Part shown: positions 29,233-39,536 of the stretch, in pieces
Position numbering within the stretch: position 1 is the stretch's first letter
How the letters are laid out: each line of letters begins with the position of its first letter
NCBI RefSeq assembly: GCF_034424155.1
Contig: NZ_CP139992.1
Coordinates: 1,318,012 to 1,382,011 of the forward strand
Length of the DNA stretch: 64,000 nt
Reading direction: 5' to 3'
Origin: Hafnia alvei
GTDB taxonomy: Bacteria; Pseudomonadota; Gammaproteobacteria; Enterobacterales; Enterobacteriaceae
Made by a program: the position numbers and the translations under genes
The notes under the pieces: generated by a model
Databases searched by the model: none
What the model saw: the letters and a program-made list of their open reading frames with translations, nothing else
Told to the model about the DNA's origin: nothing

Positions 29233-29307
29233 CCCTGCGGTAGCCCCCGTGTATCTCGATCAATTAAACGTTCGCATTACGTTTATGCTGCCCGCTATTG
29301 GCCTAAA

Positions 29308-30144
29308 TTACTGCGCATAGCCCGCAACAAATGTACCGATCAGGCGGACAAAATCGTCGGTCACCATGGCGGCGCATTTCAGCGTTTGTTCGTGCGAAAG
29401 CTCAACGTCGCTCAGGCCTTCAGCCATGTTGGTGATGGCGGAAACCGCCAACACTTTCAGGCCGCAGTGGCGAGCTGCAATCACTTCAGGCACCACCGAC
29501 ATGCCTACCACGTCGCCGCCGATCATTTGCATCATGCGAATTTCTGCAGCGGTTTCGAAGTTAGGCCCCGGATAGGAAACGAATACCCCTTCGTGCAGTT
29601 TTAGTGATAAAGACTCGGCGGTTTGATGTAAGCGGCTACGCAGGTCTGCGTCATAGGCGTTGGCGAGGCTGAAGAAACGTGGGCCAAAGCGTTCATCATT
29701 GGGGCCAACCAGCGGCGTAGAAGGCATGGTGTTAATGTGATCGTTGAGTGCCACCAGACTCCCTGCGGGAATACCCGTATTCAGAGAACCGGCCGCGTTG
29801 GTGCAAAACAGGAATTCGCAGCCCAGCAGTTTGAAGGTGCGTACCGCTGGCGTCATGATCCCCATACCTTTGCCTTCATAGAAATGGCCGCGGCCTTTCA
29901 TACAGACAACGTCTACGCCGTTGATGGAGCCCAACACTAACTCTCCTGCATGGCCGACGACGGTGCTCACGGGAAAACCAGGCAGATCCTGATAGGAAAT
30001 AGCGACTTTGTTATCAAGCTGGTCGGCAAATACGCCTAAACCAGAGCCGAGAATGAGCGCGATGCGGGGTTTGAATCCGGGCTTAGCCGCGCGAATGATC
30101 TCTGCGGCATGAAAAGGAAAGTTATCACAATGTGAGAAAGACAT
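29308..30144 (-). CDS. xapA: xanthosine phosphorylase / purine nucleoside phosphorylase II
   Basis: 278-residue cytoplasmic trimeric PNP-type enzyme (E. coli XapA, 277) cleaving xanthosine, inosine and guanosine to base and ribose-1-phosphate. Motifs are LGSGLGVFADQL, STVVGHAGELVLG, MKGRGHFYEGKGMGIMT, FCTNAAGSLN, SYPGPNFETAAEIRM, GMSVVPEVIAARH and SAITNMAEGLS. The start MSFSHCDNFPFH is used because it fits the family; 39 upstream in-frame residues are dropped. It is the first gene of the minus-strand xap cluster, divergent from pxpB. Confidence 0.93.
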   Translation of the reverse strand: MSFSHCDNFPFHAAEIIRAAKPGFKPRIALILGSGLGVFADQLDNKVAISYQDLPGFPVSTVVGHAGELVLGSINGVDVVCMKGRGHFYEGKGMGIMTPAVRTFKLLGCEFLFCTNAAGSLNTGIPAGSLVALNDHINTMPSTPLVGPNDERFGPRFFSLANAYDADLRSRLHQTAESLSLKLHEGVFVSYPGPNFETAAEIRMMQMIGGDVVGMSVVPEVIAARHCGLKVLAVSAITNMAEGLSDVELSHEQTLKCAAMVTDDFVRLIGTFVAGYAQ

Positions 30145-30447
30145 AGTCGACTCCAGAACAGGAAAGGTATGCCCGCATTGTGTGTATGGCTTCGATTGGC
30201 AATCCAATATTAAAAATGCTTTGATTGATACGAAAATCGAATCGATAGCGCGTTTAGGCATTTTATATTTCAGATTCAGCGGATTGTGAAAGTAGCGAGG
30301 AAGAGGTGCTTGCAGACGGGTGCCAACTCAAATTGCCATTCTGTGATCGGAATCTCATCGGGGGATTCATTGACGGCAGTGTTGTCTTTGCGCATAAGTT
30401 AACGTAGTGATTGATTATTTGTGGGTGAAATCCATTGGGAGGCGGTC

Positions 30448-31104
30448 TTGCAAAAAGCACGATGTTATCTGTTAGGTGAACGCGCGGCGGTGTTAGAACT
30501 TGAGCCCCCTTTGTCTTTAGAGAGTCAAAAGCGTATTTGGTCGTTAACCACGCGCCTGCGCGAGTATCCGAACGTAGCGGAAGTCATTCCCGGCATGAAC
30601 AACATTACGTTGTTGCTATCGGTACCGCAGGCCGATCCGGTTGAAGCGCTAGAAAAACTACAGCAATGGTGGGAAGAGAGCGAGTCTGCCCAACCCGAGG
30701 TGCGCCACATTGATATTCCTGTGATCTATGGTGGAGCAGAGGGGCCTGATTTAGAAGACGTGGCTCGATTACATAATCTGACCGCGCGTCAGGCGGTAGA
30801 GATGCACAGCAGCGCCGAATATGTGGTCTATTTCCTCGGTTTTCAGCCGGGATTTGGCTATTTGGGCGGTTTGCCTGAGGCGTTGCATACGCCACGGCGC
30901 GCCGTTCCCAGAGTTAAAGTACCGCAGGGCTCGGTGGGTATCGGCGGCAGCCATACCGGCGTTTATCCGTTAGCGTCTCCCGGTGGTTGGCAGATTATTG
31001 GCAATACGCCGCTGGCGTTATTTGATCCTCAGGCTTCGTCATCAACCTTGCTACGTCCCGGTGATAGCGTGCGCTTTGTACCGCTGAAGGAGGGTGTATG
31101 TTGA
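30448..31104 (+). CDS. pxpB: 5-oxoprolinase subunit B
   Basis: 218-residue subunit of the ATP-dependent 5-oxoprolinase PxpABC, which opens 5-oxoproline to glutamate. Motifs include [63 protein letters not shown] and [11 protein letters not shown]. The start is a TTG (reading [10 protein letters not shown]) with GGGAGG five bases upstream; this reproduces the E. coli length of 218 exactly, whereas GTG at 30421 would add nine residues. The last codons overlap pxpC by seven bases. Confidence 0.93.
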   Translation: MQKARCYLLGERAAVLELEPPLSLESQKRIWSLTTRLREYPNVAEVIPGMNNITLLLSVPQADPVEALEKLQQWWEESESAQPEVRHIDIPVIYGGAEGPDLEDVARLHNLTARQAVEMHSSAEYVVYFLGFQPGFGYLGGLPEALHTPRRAVPRVKVPQGSVGIGGSHTGVYPLASPGGWQIIGNTPLALFDPQASSSTLLRPGDSVRFVPLKEGVC

Positions 31105-32027
31105 AAATTATTCGTGCGGGTCTACAAACGACGGTTCAGGATCAAGGGCGTCATGGTTTTCGTGGCCAAGGCGTGAGTCTAGGTGGTGCCTTGGATGCAC
31201 CGGCGCTGTATGCAGCGAATATCTTGGTGGGAAACAAAGGCACTGACGCAGGGCTTGAGATCACCCTAGGTGAATGTACGGTGGAGTTTGCCCGTGATGG
31301 CTGGATGGCATTAACCGGCGCGGGGTGCGATGCCTATCTGGACCAGCAGCGTGTTTGGACCGGCTGGAATTATCCGGTTCGGGCAGGACAGCGTTTGGTG
31401 TTACACCGCCCTAAGCGCGGCATGCGCAGCTATCTTGCCGTTAGCGGAGGGATTGATGTGCCCGAAGTGTTGGGATCGCGAAGCACCGATCTCACCGGTG
31501 GTTTTGGCGGATTGGAAGGGCGGAAATTAAAGGATGGCGATAGCTTGCCTTTAGGCGATATTCGCTTTGTGCCGAAAAAATCGCAGGGTATCAAGCAACT
31601 GCTTTTCAGCAACTATATTCGCGTATTACCGGGGCCAGAGTTTCAGGAATTTAGCCCGCAGGAACAGGATTTTTTCTGGCGTACACCGTGGCATCTGAGT
31701 CCGCAAAGTAATCGTATGGGCTATCGCTTAACTGGACATTCGTTGAAGCGTGAGAGTTCACGCGAGATGTTTGCGCATGGTTTATTACCCGGCGTTATTC
31801 AGGTGCCTCACGGCGGCCAGCCGATTGTGTTGATGGCTGATGCGCAAACCACCGGCGGATATCCGCGTATTGCCTGTGTGATCGAAGCCGATCTCTATCA
31901 TTTGGCACAGATCCGCCTAGGTGAGCCGATTCACTTTATCCGCTGCACGTTGGCACAGGCCCAGCAGGCTTATAAAGAGCAGAAAATTTATCTGCGCCAG
32001 CTTGAGCGAGGGATTCAGGGTGATTGA
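31098..32027 (+). CDS. pxpC: 5-oxoprolinase subunit C
   Basis: 309-residue partner of PxpB (E. coli 310), a carboxyltransferase-like domain protein. Motifs are [50 protein letters not shown] and [18 protein letters not shown]. The ATG overlaps the pxpB stop codon, and its own stop overlaps the pxpA start by eight bases, so the three genes are translationally coupled. Confidence 0.95.
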   Translation: MLKIIRAGLQTTVQDQGRHGFRGQGVSLGGALDAPALYAANILVGNKGTDAGLEITLGECTVEFARDGWMALTGAGCDAYLDQQRVWTGWNYPVRAGQRLVLHRPKRGMRSYLAVSGGIDVPEVLGSRSTDLTGGFGGLEGRKLKDGDSLPLGDIRFVPKKSQGIKQLLFSNYIRVLPGPEFQEFSPQEQDFFWRTPWHLSPQSNRMGYRLTGHSLKRESSREMFAHGLLPGVIQVPHGGQPIVLMADAQTTGGYPRIACVIEADLYHLAQIRLGEPIHFIRCTLAQAQQAYKEQKIYLRQLERGIQGD

Positions 32028-32754
32028 TCTCAATGCGGATTTAGGCGAAGGCGGGGCGAATGACTATGCGCTGTTAAAGCTGGTTAGCTCAGCCAATATC
32101 GCCTGTGGATACCACGCCGGTGATGATGCGACCATGCGACAGTCGGTGATTTGGGCCAAGGAATTGGGCGTCGCTATCGGCGCGCATCCGAGTTTTGCTG
32201 ACCGAGAAAACTTTGGCCGCGGACGTCAAAATCTGTCTCCTGATGAGGTTTATCAGTTGGTCACTGAACAGCTTCATGCGCTTAATCGGCATTGTCTGGC
32301 ACTGGGTGCCACCCTGCGGCACGTTAAACCCCATGGCATGCTCTACAACCAAGCGGCGGTTGAACCTGCGCTGGCGCATGCCATTGCGCGTGCCGTGCTG
32401 GATTTCAACCCCGCACTGCGTTTGGTTGGTCTGGCGGGAAGCGCGCTGATAAGTGAGGGGCAAGCCTTAGGCTTAACCACATGGCAGGAAGTTTTTGCCG
32501 ATCGCAACTATCAGGCTGATGGATCTTTAGTTCCGCGCAGTGAACCCGATGCGTTAATCATCGACGACCAACAGGCACTGCGGCACACCCTGATGATGGT
32601 GCAGCATCATCAGGTAGTTACCCCTCAGGGGGATATCGTGCCTGTTCAGGCTGACACCGTGTGTTTGCACGGCGACAATGCGCATGCGTTGGATTTCGCA
32701 CGTTTATTACGCACCCATTTTTCACAGCAAGGGATCAAGGTCAGCGCCGAGTGA
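32020..32754 (+). CDS. pxpA: 5-oxoprolinase subunit A
   Basis: 244-residue LamB/YcsF-family subunit (E. coli YbgL, 244). It starts at a GTG (reading [14 protein letters not shown]) with GAGGG upstream; the in-frame codon at 31921 lies deep inside pxpC and is rejected. Motifs are [58 protein letters not shown] and [12 protein letters not shown]. It completes pxpBCA, with nei following as in E. coli. Confidence 0.95.
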   Translation: MIDLNADLGEGGANDYALLKLVSSANIACGYHAGDDATMRQSVIWAKELGVAIGAHPSFADRENFGRGRQNLSPDEVYQLVTEQLHALNRHCLALGATLRHVKPHGMLYNQAAVEPALAHAIARAVLDFNPALRLVGLAGSALISEGQALGLTTWQEVFADRNYQADGSLVPRSEPDALIIDDQQALRHTLMMVQHHQVVTPQGDIVPVQADTVCLHGDNAHALDFARLLRTHFSQQGIKVSAE

Positions 32755-32820
32755 CGTTTGGCACGCTATGCCGAACGCGCTATTCTGGCCCTAGGTTCTA
32801 GCCAGATAAAGAGAGTTCAG

Positions 32821-33612
32821 ATGCCAGAAGGCCCAGAGATTCGTCGCGCTGCGGATAAGCTCACCGATGCCGTAGTGGGCAAAACGCTGACCGAGGTGTG
32901 GTTTGCGTTTCCGCAGTTAAAGCATTATCAATCACAGTTGGTTGGCGAAAAAATAGAAGATATTGAAACGCGTGGTAAAGCGCTGCTGACACACTTTTCC
33001 AATGGTTTAACCATGTATAGCCATAACCAGCTTTATGGGGTGTGGAAAATCGTTGATGCGGGCGAAACGCCGGATACTAAGCGCGATCTGCGTGTGCGTC
33101 TTGAGACTGAAGATAAAGCCATTTTGTTGTATAGCGCGTCAGATATCACCATTGCACCGCGTGAAGAAATTGCGCAGCATCCCTTTTTACAGCGCGTTGG
33201 ACCGGATGTTTTAGATTTGCGACTGAATGCGGCGCAGGTCAAAGAGCGTTTGATGCAGCCAGCGTTTCGCCGCCGTCAGTTTGGCGGGTTATTGCTGGAT
33301 CAGCGCTTTTTAGCGGGCTTAGGTAACTATCTGCGGGTTGAGATTTTGTGGGATGCCGAGCTGGCTCCAACGCACAACGCTCAGTCGCTGCGTGAAGATC
33401 AGCTTGAGCACTTATCTCATGCGCTGTTGGATATTCCTCGCCTTTCGTATAACACCCGTGGAACGATGGATGACGATGTGCATCATGGCGCACTGTTTCA
33501 ATTCAAAGTCTTTCACCGCGCCGGTGAACCTTGCCTGCGCTGCGGCGAGATGATTGAGAAAACGATGATTTCGTCTAGACCGTTTTATTGGTGCCCGAAT
33601 TGCCAGCGGTGA
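32821..33612 (+). CDS. nei: endonuclease VIII
   Basis: 263-residue base-excision-repair glycosylase/AP lyase for oxidised pyrimidines, the same length as E. coli Nei. After Met removal the N-terminal Pro is the catalytic nucleophile ([14 protein letters not shown]). The H2TH region is [22 protein letters not shown] in two parts, and the C-terminal zinc finger is [24 protein letters not shown]. The frame extends upstream to 32758 but the catalytic Pro fixes the start at 32821. Confidence 0.96.
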   Translation: MPEGPEIRRAADKLTDAVVGKTLTEVWFAFPQLKHYQSQLVGEKIEDIETRGKALLTHFSNGLTMYSHNQLYGVWKIVDAGETPDTKRDLRVRLETEDKAILLYSASDITIAPREEIAQHPFLQRVGPDVLDLRLNAAQVKERLMQPAFRRRQFGGLLLDQRFLAGLGNYLRVEILWDAELAPTHNAQSLREDQLEHLSHALLDIPRLSYNTRGTMDDDVHHGALFQFKVFHRAGEPCLRCGEMIEKTMISSRPFYWCPNCQR

Positions 33613-33626
33613 TGGTTGGGAATAAT

Positions 33627-33723
33627 ACGCCGTCCCAGCCCTCCCCTTGGTAGGGGAGGGAGCAGATCGGAACATATTCTCGGTATGCTTATCCCCCTGA
33701 AAAGGGGGAGACTGGGAGGGCGT
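33627..33723. repeat. 97-bp inverted-repeat element between nei and gltA
   Basis: Outer arms ACGCCGTCCCAG and CTGGGAGGGCGT pair at 11 of 12 positions. Inside are two strong hairpins: CCCTCCCC-TTGG-TAGGGGAGGG (33639-33660) and CCCCCTGAAAAGGGGG (33692-33708). It lies between the convergent nei and gltA stop codons and may end both transcripts. A 38-bp relative is at 39255-39292. Confidence 0.75.
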
Positions 33724-33733
33724 TTTAGCGAAA

Positions 33734-35014
33734 TTATTTTTTCAACTGAGACTCAAACGGACGTTTGTCGTAACCGGTGTACAGCTGACGAGGACGCGCA
33801 ATTTTAATGCCGTCGTCGTGCATTTCGTTCCAGTGGGCAATCCAGCCCACGGTACGTGCCATAGCGAAGATAACGGTAAACATGGAAGACGGAATACCCA
33901 TGGCTTTCAAAATGATGCCTGAGTAGAAGTCGACGTTTGGATACAGTTTTTTCTCGATGAAGTACGGGTCGTTCAGCGCGATGTGTTCCAGCTCCATCGC
34001 CACTTCCAGCAGGTCATCTTGCAGGTTCAATTCTTTCAGCACTTCGTGACAGGTTTCACGCATCACGGTAGCGCGTGGGTCATAGTTTTTATAAACACGG
34101 TGACCGAAGCCCATCAGGCGGAACGAGTCGTTTTTGTCTTTGGCACGACGAACAAACTCTGGGATGTGATCAACTGAGCTGATTTCTTCCAGCATTTTCA
34201 GTGCCGCTTCGTTTGCGCCGCCGTGCGCAGGTCCCCACAGCGAGGCAATACCCGCAGCGATACAGGCAAACGGATTAGCGCCGGAAGAGCCCGCGGTACG
34301 AACGGTTGAGGTTGAAGCGTTTTGTTCGTGGTCAGCGTGCAGGATCAAAATACGATCCATCGCGCGCTCAAGAATTGGGTTGACCACATATTCTTCACAT
34401 GGCGTTGAGAACATCATGTTCAAGAAGTTGCCGGAGTAAGACAGGTCATTCCTCGGATAAACAAACGGTTGGCCGAGTGAATACTTGTAGCACATCGCCG
34501 CCAGCGTTGGCATTTTAGACAACAGACGATAAGCCGCAATCTCACGATGGCGCTCGTTATTAACGTCTAAGGAGTCATGGTAGAATGCCGCCAGAGAGGC
34601 GGTTACACCGCACATCACCGCCATAGGGTGAGAGTCGCGACGGAAACCGTGGAACAGGCGAGTAATCTGTTCGTGGATCATGGTGTGGCGCGTGACCGTG
34701 GTTTTAAAGGTTTCGTACTCTTTTGGCGTTGGTGCTTCGCCGTAAAGCAGGATGTAGCAAACTTCCAAATAGTTGGAGTTTTTTGCCAGCTCATCGATAG
34801 GGAAACCGCGGTGTAGCAGGATGCCTTCGTCACCGTCGATATAGGTGATTTTAGATTCGCAAGAGGCCGTGGAGGTAAATCCTGGGTCAAACGTGAAGTA
34901 GCCTTTTGAACCGAGGCTACGAATATCAATCTCATCCGCGCCCAACGTGCCCGAAAGTACATCAAGTTCAATTGTTTCGGAATCGAGCGTCAGCGTCGCT
35001 TTCTTGTTAGCCAT
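33734..35014 (-). CDS. gltA: citrate synthase
   Basis: 426-residue hexameric type II citrate synthase (E. coli 427) condensing acetyl-CoA and oxaloacetate. Catalytic residues are His in [13 protein letters not shown], His in [14 protein letters not shown], and Asp in YPNVDFYSG. The start [11 protein letters not shown] has AAGGAGA upstream; 12 further in-frame residues (start 35050) lack support. It is divergent from the sdh-suc operon across about 760 bases, as in E. coli. Confidence 0.97.
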   Translation of the reverse strand: MANKKATLTLDSETIELDVLSGTLGADEIDIRSLGSKGYFTFDPGFTSTASCESKITYIDGDEGILLHRGFPIDELAKNSNYLEVCYILLYGEAPTPKEYETFKTTVTRHTMIHEQITRLFHGFRRDSHPMAVMCGVTASLAAFYHDSLDVNNERHREIAAYRLLSKMPTLAAMCYKYSLGQPFVYPRNDLSYSGNFLNMMFSTPCEEYVVNPILERAMDRILILHADHEQNASTSTVRTAGSSGANPFACIAAGIASLWGPAHGGANEAALKMLEEISSVDHIPEFVRRAKDKNDSFRLMGFGHRVYKNYDPRATVMRETCHEVLKELNLQDDLLEVAMELEHIALNDPYFIEKKLYPNVDFYSGIILKAMGIPSSMFTVIFAMARTVGWIAHWNEMHDDGIKIARPRQLYTGYDKRPFESQLKK

Positions 35015-35050
35015 TACAGTCTCCTTAGCGCCTCTAGATTTAAGAACCAT

Positions 35051-35776
35051 TAACGACCGACACCGTTAGTGTGTACCAGCCTCCCTGTTAGCGGTTCTTC
35101 GCGCTCTGTTGACCACCGTCGAATGTCGTGGGGGTCTTAAATTATAGGGTACAGAGTGCAATTTATCCTGCTAACGGCCAGTTTGTCGTTCGACGACTAC
35201 TCGCTCGTCGATGTTTAGAATGTTAATGATTCGTTGGTATTCTTTATAACATAATTAATTATTGCCTACGCTAAACCTATGGGTATTCACATATCCCACT
35301 GTTGCATAACTTTGCATTGGGGGAAAGAGTTTGCTCATCAATAGTACAACGTAGGTCTATTCGCCACCCTGTTGTAACGGAAATGTTGATTCCTTGTCAA
35401 ATCATGTAATTAATTTTGACGTATTTGTTACTTTCGTGACTCATGTCACTGTTCCGGTCAAATGTCTTTAATCAGGTTGTATTCGAATTGTAATCAAATT
35501 GTGATACTTCTATACTGCCGCCAGGTCTCCGGGACTTATTGTTTTTTAGGGTTGTACCCTCTAAGAAACTGCCCTGAAGTAGGAGCACCCAGCGTGAATA
35601 TGAAGCGCGCCGTTTTAGCACAGTGGAAGCTGTAGGCGTGTGACGTGAAGGATTACCCAACTTATTGGGTTGCGATAGGTGAACGCCGAAGCAACTTTAA
35701 TCAGACAGGTAAAGCGCTGCTTGACCCCGCCCAGGCCCGGAGGAAGGAAAAATAATAAAAGAGCTGTGTGGGCGCT
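35051..35776 (+). promoter_or_regulatory. gltA-sdhC divergent control region
   Basis: No protein gene of normal size. CGTGA-CTCATG-TCACT (35435-35450) is an 8-of-10 palindromic CRP-type site. TTGTAA (35488-35493), a 17-base spacer and TATACT (35511-35516) form a good sdhC promoter, so the leader is about 250 bases. The leader holds a 13-codon mini-ORF (35594-35635), a perfect hairpin ACCCAA-CTTA-TTGGGT (35655-35670), and a purine-rich GGAGGAAGGA that is too far (about 30 bases) from the sdhC start to serve it. AT-rich sequence at 35240-35280 may hold ArcA sites. Confidence 0.6.
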
Positions 35777-36178
35777 ATGATAAAAAATGTCAAAAAGCTT
35801 TCAAAAAAACAAAGACCCGTCAATCTGGATCTGCAAACGATCCGATTTCCCGTCACTGCGATAGCCTCCATATTACACCGCGCTTCAGGTGTGATTACCT
35901 TTGTATCACTCGGTATTCTGCTTTGGTTACTGGGACTTTCCCTCTCTTCTCCAGAAGGGTTTGTTCAGGCCGCAGCGGTTATGGATAGCTTTATCGTTAA
36001 ATTCATCGTGTGGGGGATCCTCACCGCATTGGCGTACCACATTTGTGGTGGTATTCGTCACATGCTGATGGATTTTGGCTACATCGAAGAGAGTTTCGCC
36101 GCAGGTAGTCGCACAGCTTATGTTTCATTTGCGATCACCGTCGTACTTTCTATTTTAGCTGGAGTCCTCGTATGGTAA
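35777..36178 (+). CDS. sdhC: succinate dehydrogenase cytochrome b556 subunit
   Basis: 133-residue inner-membrane subunit (E. coli 129) with three membrane helices. It starts [20 protein letters not shown], which has a four-residue insertion after NVKK compared with E. coli. Ser and Arg of the quinone site are in [12 protein letters not shown]; the haem ligand His is in [13 protein letters not shown]. The upstream GTG at 35768 is rejected because the family starts at this ATG. sdhD overlaps its end by seven bases. Confidence 0.95.
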   Translation: MIKNVKKLSKKQRPVNLDLQTIRFPVTAIASILHRASGVITFVSLGILLWLLGLSLSSPEGFVQAAAVMDSFIVKFIVWGILTALAYHICGGIRHMLMDFGYIEESFAAGSRTAYVSFAITVVLSILAGVLVW

Positions 36179-36534
36179 CCCCAAACTCAAAAACCAGTGC
36201 ATCAGCCTTAGGCCGTAATGGTATTCATGATTGGTTACTGCTGCGTGCGGCGGCCATCGTTATTACCTTATATGTCCTCTACATTCTCGGTTTTATCTTC
36301 ACCGCAGATTCCCTGACCTATGAAATCTGGCGCGGATTCTTCGCCTCTAACATCACTAAAGTCTTTACCGTGCTCACGTTGGTATCCATTTTGGCTCACG
36401 CCTGGATTGGTATGTGGCAAGTGTTAACGGATTACATTAAACCGCTGGCATTACGGCTGATCCTTCAGCTCGTTATCGTTGTCGCGCTGGTGGTTTACTT
36501 GGTTTACGGAACATTAGTTGTGTGGGGTGCCTAA
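36172..36534 (+). CDS. sdhD: succinate dehydrogenase membrane anchor subunit
   Basis: 120-residue inner-membrane subunit (E. coli 115) with three membrane helices; the haem ligand His is in [18 protein letters not shown]-terminal residues [18 protein letters not shown] include a short insertion compared with E. coli. The ATG overlaps sdhC (TATGGTAA), implying coupled translation; sdhA begins two bases after its stop codon. Confidence 0.95.
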   Translation: MVTPNSKTSASALGRNGIHDWLLLRAAAIVITLYVLYILGFIFTADSLTYEIWRGFFASNITKVFTVLTLVSILAHAWIGMWQVLTDYIKPLALRLILQLVIVVALVVYLVYGTLVVWGA

Positions 36535-36535
36535 C

Positions 36536-38317
36536 ATGAGTCAGTCAGTTAGTGGTCTTGAAGTAAGAGAATTTGATGCTGTTGTTATCGGTGCGGGTGG
36601 CGCAGGTATGCGTGCCGCGCTGCAAATTTCCCAGATGGGACTGTCTTGCGCCCTGTTATCTAAAGTATTCCCAACGCGTTCTCATACCGTATCCGCTCAG
36701 GGCGGCATTACGGTTGCACTGGGTAACACCCATGAAGATAACTGGGAATGGCATATGTATGACACGGTGAAAGGCTCCGACTATATCGGTGACCAAGACG
36801 CCATTGAATATATGTGTAAAACCGGCCCAGAGGCGATTCTAGAATTAGAACACATGGGACTGCCATTCTCGCGTTTGGACGATGGCAAAATTTATCAGCG
36901 CCCGTTTGGTGGCCAGTCTAAAAACTTTGGTGGCGAGCAAGCGGCACGTACCGCAGCGGCGGCTGACCGTACCGGCCATGCGCTATTGCATACGCTTTAT
37001 CAGCAAAACCTGAAAAACCACACCACGATTTTCTCCGAGTGGTACGCGCTGGATCTGGTGAAAAACCAAGACGGTGCCGTGGTTGGGACAACGGCTATCT
37101 GTATCGAAACCGGTGAAGTCGTTTACTTCAAAGCAAAAGCCACTATTTTGGCGACCGGCGGTGCGGGGCGTATTTACCAGTCAACCACTAACGCGCATAT
37201 CAACACCGGTGACGGCGTGGGCATGGCGCTGCGTGCTGGGGTTCCGGTGCAGGATATGGAAATGTGGCAGTTCCACCCAACTGGTATCGCCGGTGCGGGG
37301 GTTCTGGTTACAGAAGGTTGCCGTGGTGAAGGCGGTTATTTGCTGAATAAACACGGCGAGCGTTTCATGGAGCGCTATGCGCCAAACGCGAAAGACCTTG
37401 CAGGTCGTGACGTGGTTGCACGCTCCATCATGATTGAAATTCGTGAAGGCCGTGGCTGCGATGGTCCTTGGGGCCCGCATGCCAAACTGAAACTGGATCA
37501 TCTGGGCAAAGATGTGCTTGAAGCGCGCTTGCCGGGGATCTTGGAACTGTCGCGTACCTTTGCGCACGTGGATCCGGTGAAAGAGCCGATCCCAGTTATC
37601 CCAACCTGCCACTATATGATGGGTGGGATCCCAACCAAAGTCACCGGTCAAGCATTAACCGTGAATGAGAAGGGTGAAGACGTCGTGATCCCTGGGTTGT
37701 TTGCGGTTGGCGAAATTGCCTGCGTATCGGTCCATGGGGCTAACCGTCTAGGCGGTAACTCACTGCTCGACCTCGTGGTATTTGGCCGTTCTGCTGGCCT
37801 GCATTTGCAAGAGTGCCTGACCGAGCAGGGTCCAAGCCGCGATGCGAGCGAATCTGATATCGAAGCTTCACTGGATCGTATGAATCGTTGGAACAACACC
37901 CGCAGCGGTGAAGATCCGGTTCAAATCCGTAAAGATCTCCAGTCTTGCATGCAGCACAACTTCTCGGTATTCCGCGAAGGTGATGCGATGGCGAAAGGCT
38001 TAGAAGAGCTGAAAGTGATCCGTGAGCGTCTGAAAAATGCGCGTCTGGACGATACTTCTAGCGATTTCAACACCCAACGCGTTGAGTGCTTGGAATTGGA
38101 TAACCTGATGGAAACTGCTTTTGCGACCGCAGTTTCAGCGAACTTCCGTACCGAAAGCCGTGGCGCACATAGCCGCTTCGACTTCCCAGATCGTGATGAC
38201 GCTAACTGGCTGTGCCATAGCCTGTATCTGCCGCAAACCGAGAGCATGACACGCCGCAGCGTGAACATGGAACCTAAGTTACGTCCGGCGTTCCCGCCGA
38301 AGATCCGTACTTACTGA
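36536..38317 (+). CDS. sdhA: succinate dehydrogenase flavoprotein subunit
   Basis: 593-residue FAD subunit (E. coli 588) oxidising succinate to fumarate. The FAD-binding N-terminus is [18 protein letters not shown]; the covalent-FAD His is in [11 protein letters not shown]. Catalytic segments are [30 protein letters not shown] and [12 protein letters not shown]. The start at ATG 36536 ([14 protein letters not shown]) gives about five extra N-terminal residues over E. coli; GTG at 36518 overlaps sdhD and is not preferred. Confidence 0.97.
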   Translation: MSQSVSGLEVREFDAVVIGAGGAGMRAALQISQMGLSCALLSKVFPTRSHTVSAQGGITVALGNTHEDNWEWHMYDTVKGSDYIGDQDAIEYMCKTGPEAILELEHMGLPFSRLDDGKIYQRPFGGQSKNFGGEQAARTAAAADRTGHALLHTLYQQNLKNHTTIFSEWYALDLVKNQDGAVVGTTAICIETGEVVYFKAKATILATGGAGRIYQSTTNAHINTGDGVGMALRAGVPVQDMEMWQFHPTGIAGAGVLVTEGCRGEGGYLLNKHGERFMERYAPNAKDLAGRDVVARSIMIEIREGRGCDGPWGPHAKLKLDHLGKDVLEARLPGILELSRTFAHVDPVKEPIPVIPTCHYMMGGIPTKVTGQALTVNEKGEDVVIPGLFAVGEIACVSVHGANRLGGNSLLDLVVFGRSAGLHLQECLTEQGPSRDASESDIEASLDRMNRWNNTRSGEDPVQIRKDLQSCMQHNFSVFREGDAMAKGLEELKVIRERLKNARLDDTSSDFNTQRVECLELDNLMETAFATAVSANFRTESRGAHSRFDFPDRDDANWLCHSLYLPQTESMTRRSVNMEPKLRPAFPPKIRTY

Positions 38318-38368
38318 TTGTTCCATCAATCACTCGGTTAGTTACCCATTTTTTGCGGAGAAACGGTC

Positions 38369-39085
38369 ATGAAAGTAGAGTTTTCTGTATATCGCTATAA
38401 CCCGGACGTCGATAACGCGCCACGGATGCAAGATTATACCCTAGAGGCCGAAGAAGGCCGCGACATGATGCTGCTCGATGCGCTGATTTTGCTTAAAGAG
38501 CAAGATCCAACGCTGGCCTTCCGCCGCTCTTGCCGTGAAGGGGTTTGCGGTTCTGACGGTGTAAACATGAACGGTAAGAACGGACTGGCCTGTATCACGC
38601 CGGTTTCAACCCTACAGCGTTCAGGCAAAAAAATTGTGATCCGTCCGCTACCAGGTTTGCCCGTCGTGCGCGATCTGGTGGTCGATATGGGGCAGTTTTA
38701 CACTCAATACGAAAAAATTAAGCCTTATCTGCTTAACGACGGTAAAAATCCTCCGGCACGTGAGCATTTGCAGATGCCGGAACAGCGTGAGAAGTTAGAT
38801 GGTTTGTACGAATGTATTCTTTGTGCATGCTGTTCAACCTCATGCCCATCGTTCTGGTGGAACCCGGATAAGTTTATCGGCCCAGCGGGGCTACTGGCAT
38901 CGTATCGTTTCTTAATCGACAGCCGTGACACCGAAACCGATAGCCGTTTAGACGATTTAGACGACGCTTTCAGCGTATTCCGCTGCCACAGCATTATGAA
39001 CTGCGTCAATGTGTGTCCAAAAGGCTTGAACCCGACCCGTGCAATTGGTCATATTAAGTCTATGTTGCTTCACCGCAGTGCTTAA
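38369..39085 (+). CDS. sdhB: succinate dehydrogenase iron-sulfur subunit
   Basis: 238-residue subunit, the same length as E. coli SdhB. The [2Fe-2S] ligands are in RRSCREGVCGSDGVNMNG, and the [4Fe-4S] and [3Fe-4S] ligands in CILCACCSTSCPSFWWN and CHSIMNCVNVCPKGLNP. It passes electrons from SdhA to quinone at SdhCD. The spacing to sucA (about 450 bases) is enlarged by repeat elements. Confidence 0.97.
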   Translation: MKVEFSVYRYNPDVDNAPRMQDYTLEAEEGRDMMLLDALILLKEQDPTLAFRRSCREGVCGSDGVNMNGKNGLACITPVSTLQRSGKKIVIRPLPGLPVVRDLVVDMGQFYTQYEKIKPYLLNDGKNPPAREHLQMPEQREKLDGLYECILCACCSTSCPSFWWNPDKFIGPAGLLASYRFLIDSRDTETDSRLDDLDDAFSVFRCHSIMNCVNVCPKGLNPTRAIGHIKSMLLHRSA

Positions 39086-39091
39086 GGCTTA

Positions 39092-39212
39092 CCCCGTCAT
39101 ACTTCAAGCTGCATGGGTGTTGGCTGCGTTTGTTCACCCTAGTCACATAGTTATCTCTGTGACTAGGGCTTCACAAACTTGCCGCCTAAATGCAACTCGA
39201 ATTATTTAGGGG
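39092..39212. repeat. 121-bp palindromic intergenic element between sdhB and sucA (copy 2)
   Basis: Ends CCCCGTCATACTTCAAGCTGCAT and its imperfect complement ATGCAACTCGAATTATTTAGGGG-type arm. The centre is a perfect 11-bp stem CCCTAGTCACA / TGTGACTAGGG. Length and framework (TTGGCTGCGTT, ACTTGCCGCCT) equal the copy at 16599-16719, while the central hairpin sequences differ. Confidence 0.8.
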
Positions 39213-39533
39213 ATATTTATTTAAAATTCCAGCGCTTAGCGTTGGATTTATGCGAACCTCTCCCTCCTTGAAAAGGGAGGATGAGAGGGGTTGCAATAGG
39301 TAGTACTAAGACGCAAGACACATTTTTGCAACAGGTGATGTATCTTCGTCACAAAAAGCACATAGAGTCATCTGACGATAGGTGCAATTACTATAAGATA
39401 GTTACGGTAAAGTAATTGCGATGTATGTAATTACGATAAATGTTTTTAATAACACTCGGTTGGATGCGAGCATTTGTTAAAAGCATGATGTTTATCACGG
39501 CGAAAACTAAAGCTGAAAACAGCTTAAGGGATC
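39213..39533 (+). promoter_or_regulatory. sucA upstream region with short inverted repeat
   Basis: AACCTCTCCCTCCTTG and AAAAGGGAGG...GAGAGGGGTT form a 38-bp inverted repeat (39255-39292), a short relative of the element beside gltA. The remainder is AT-rich without an ORF and probably carries an internal suc promoter, as in E. coli. I could not identify a convincing -10/-35 pair. Confidence 0.4.
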
Positions 39534-39536
39534 ATG

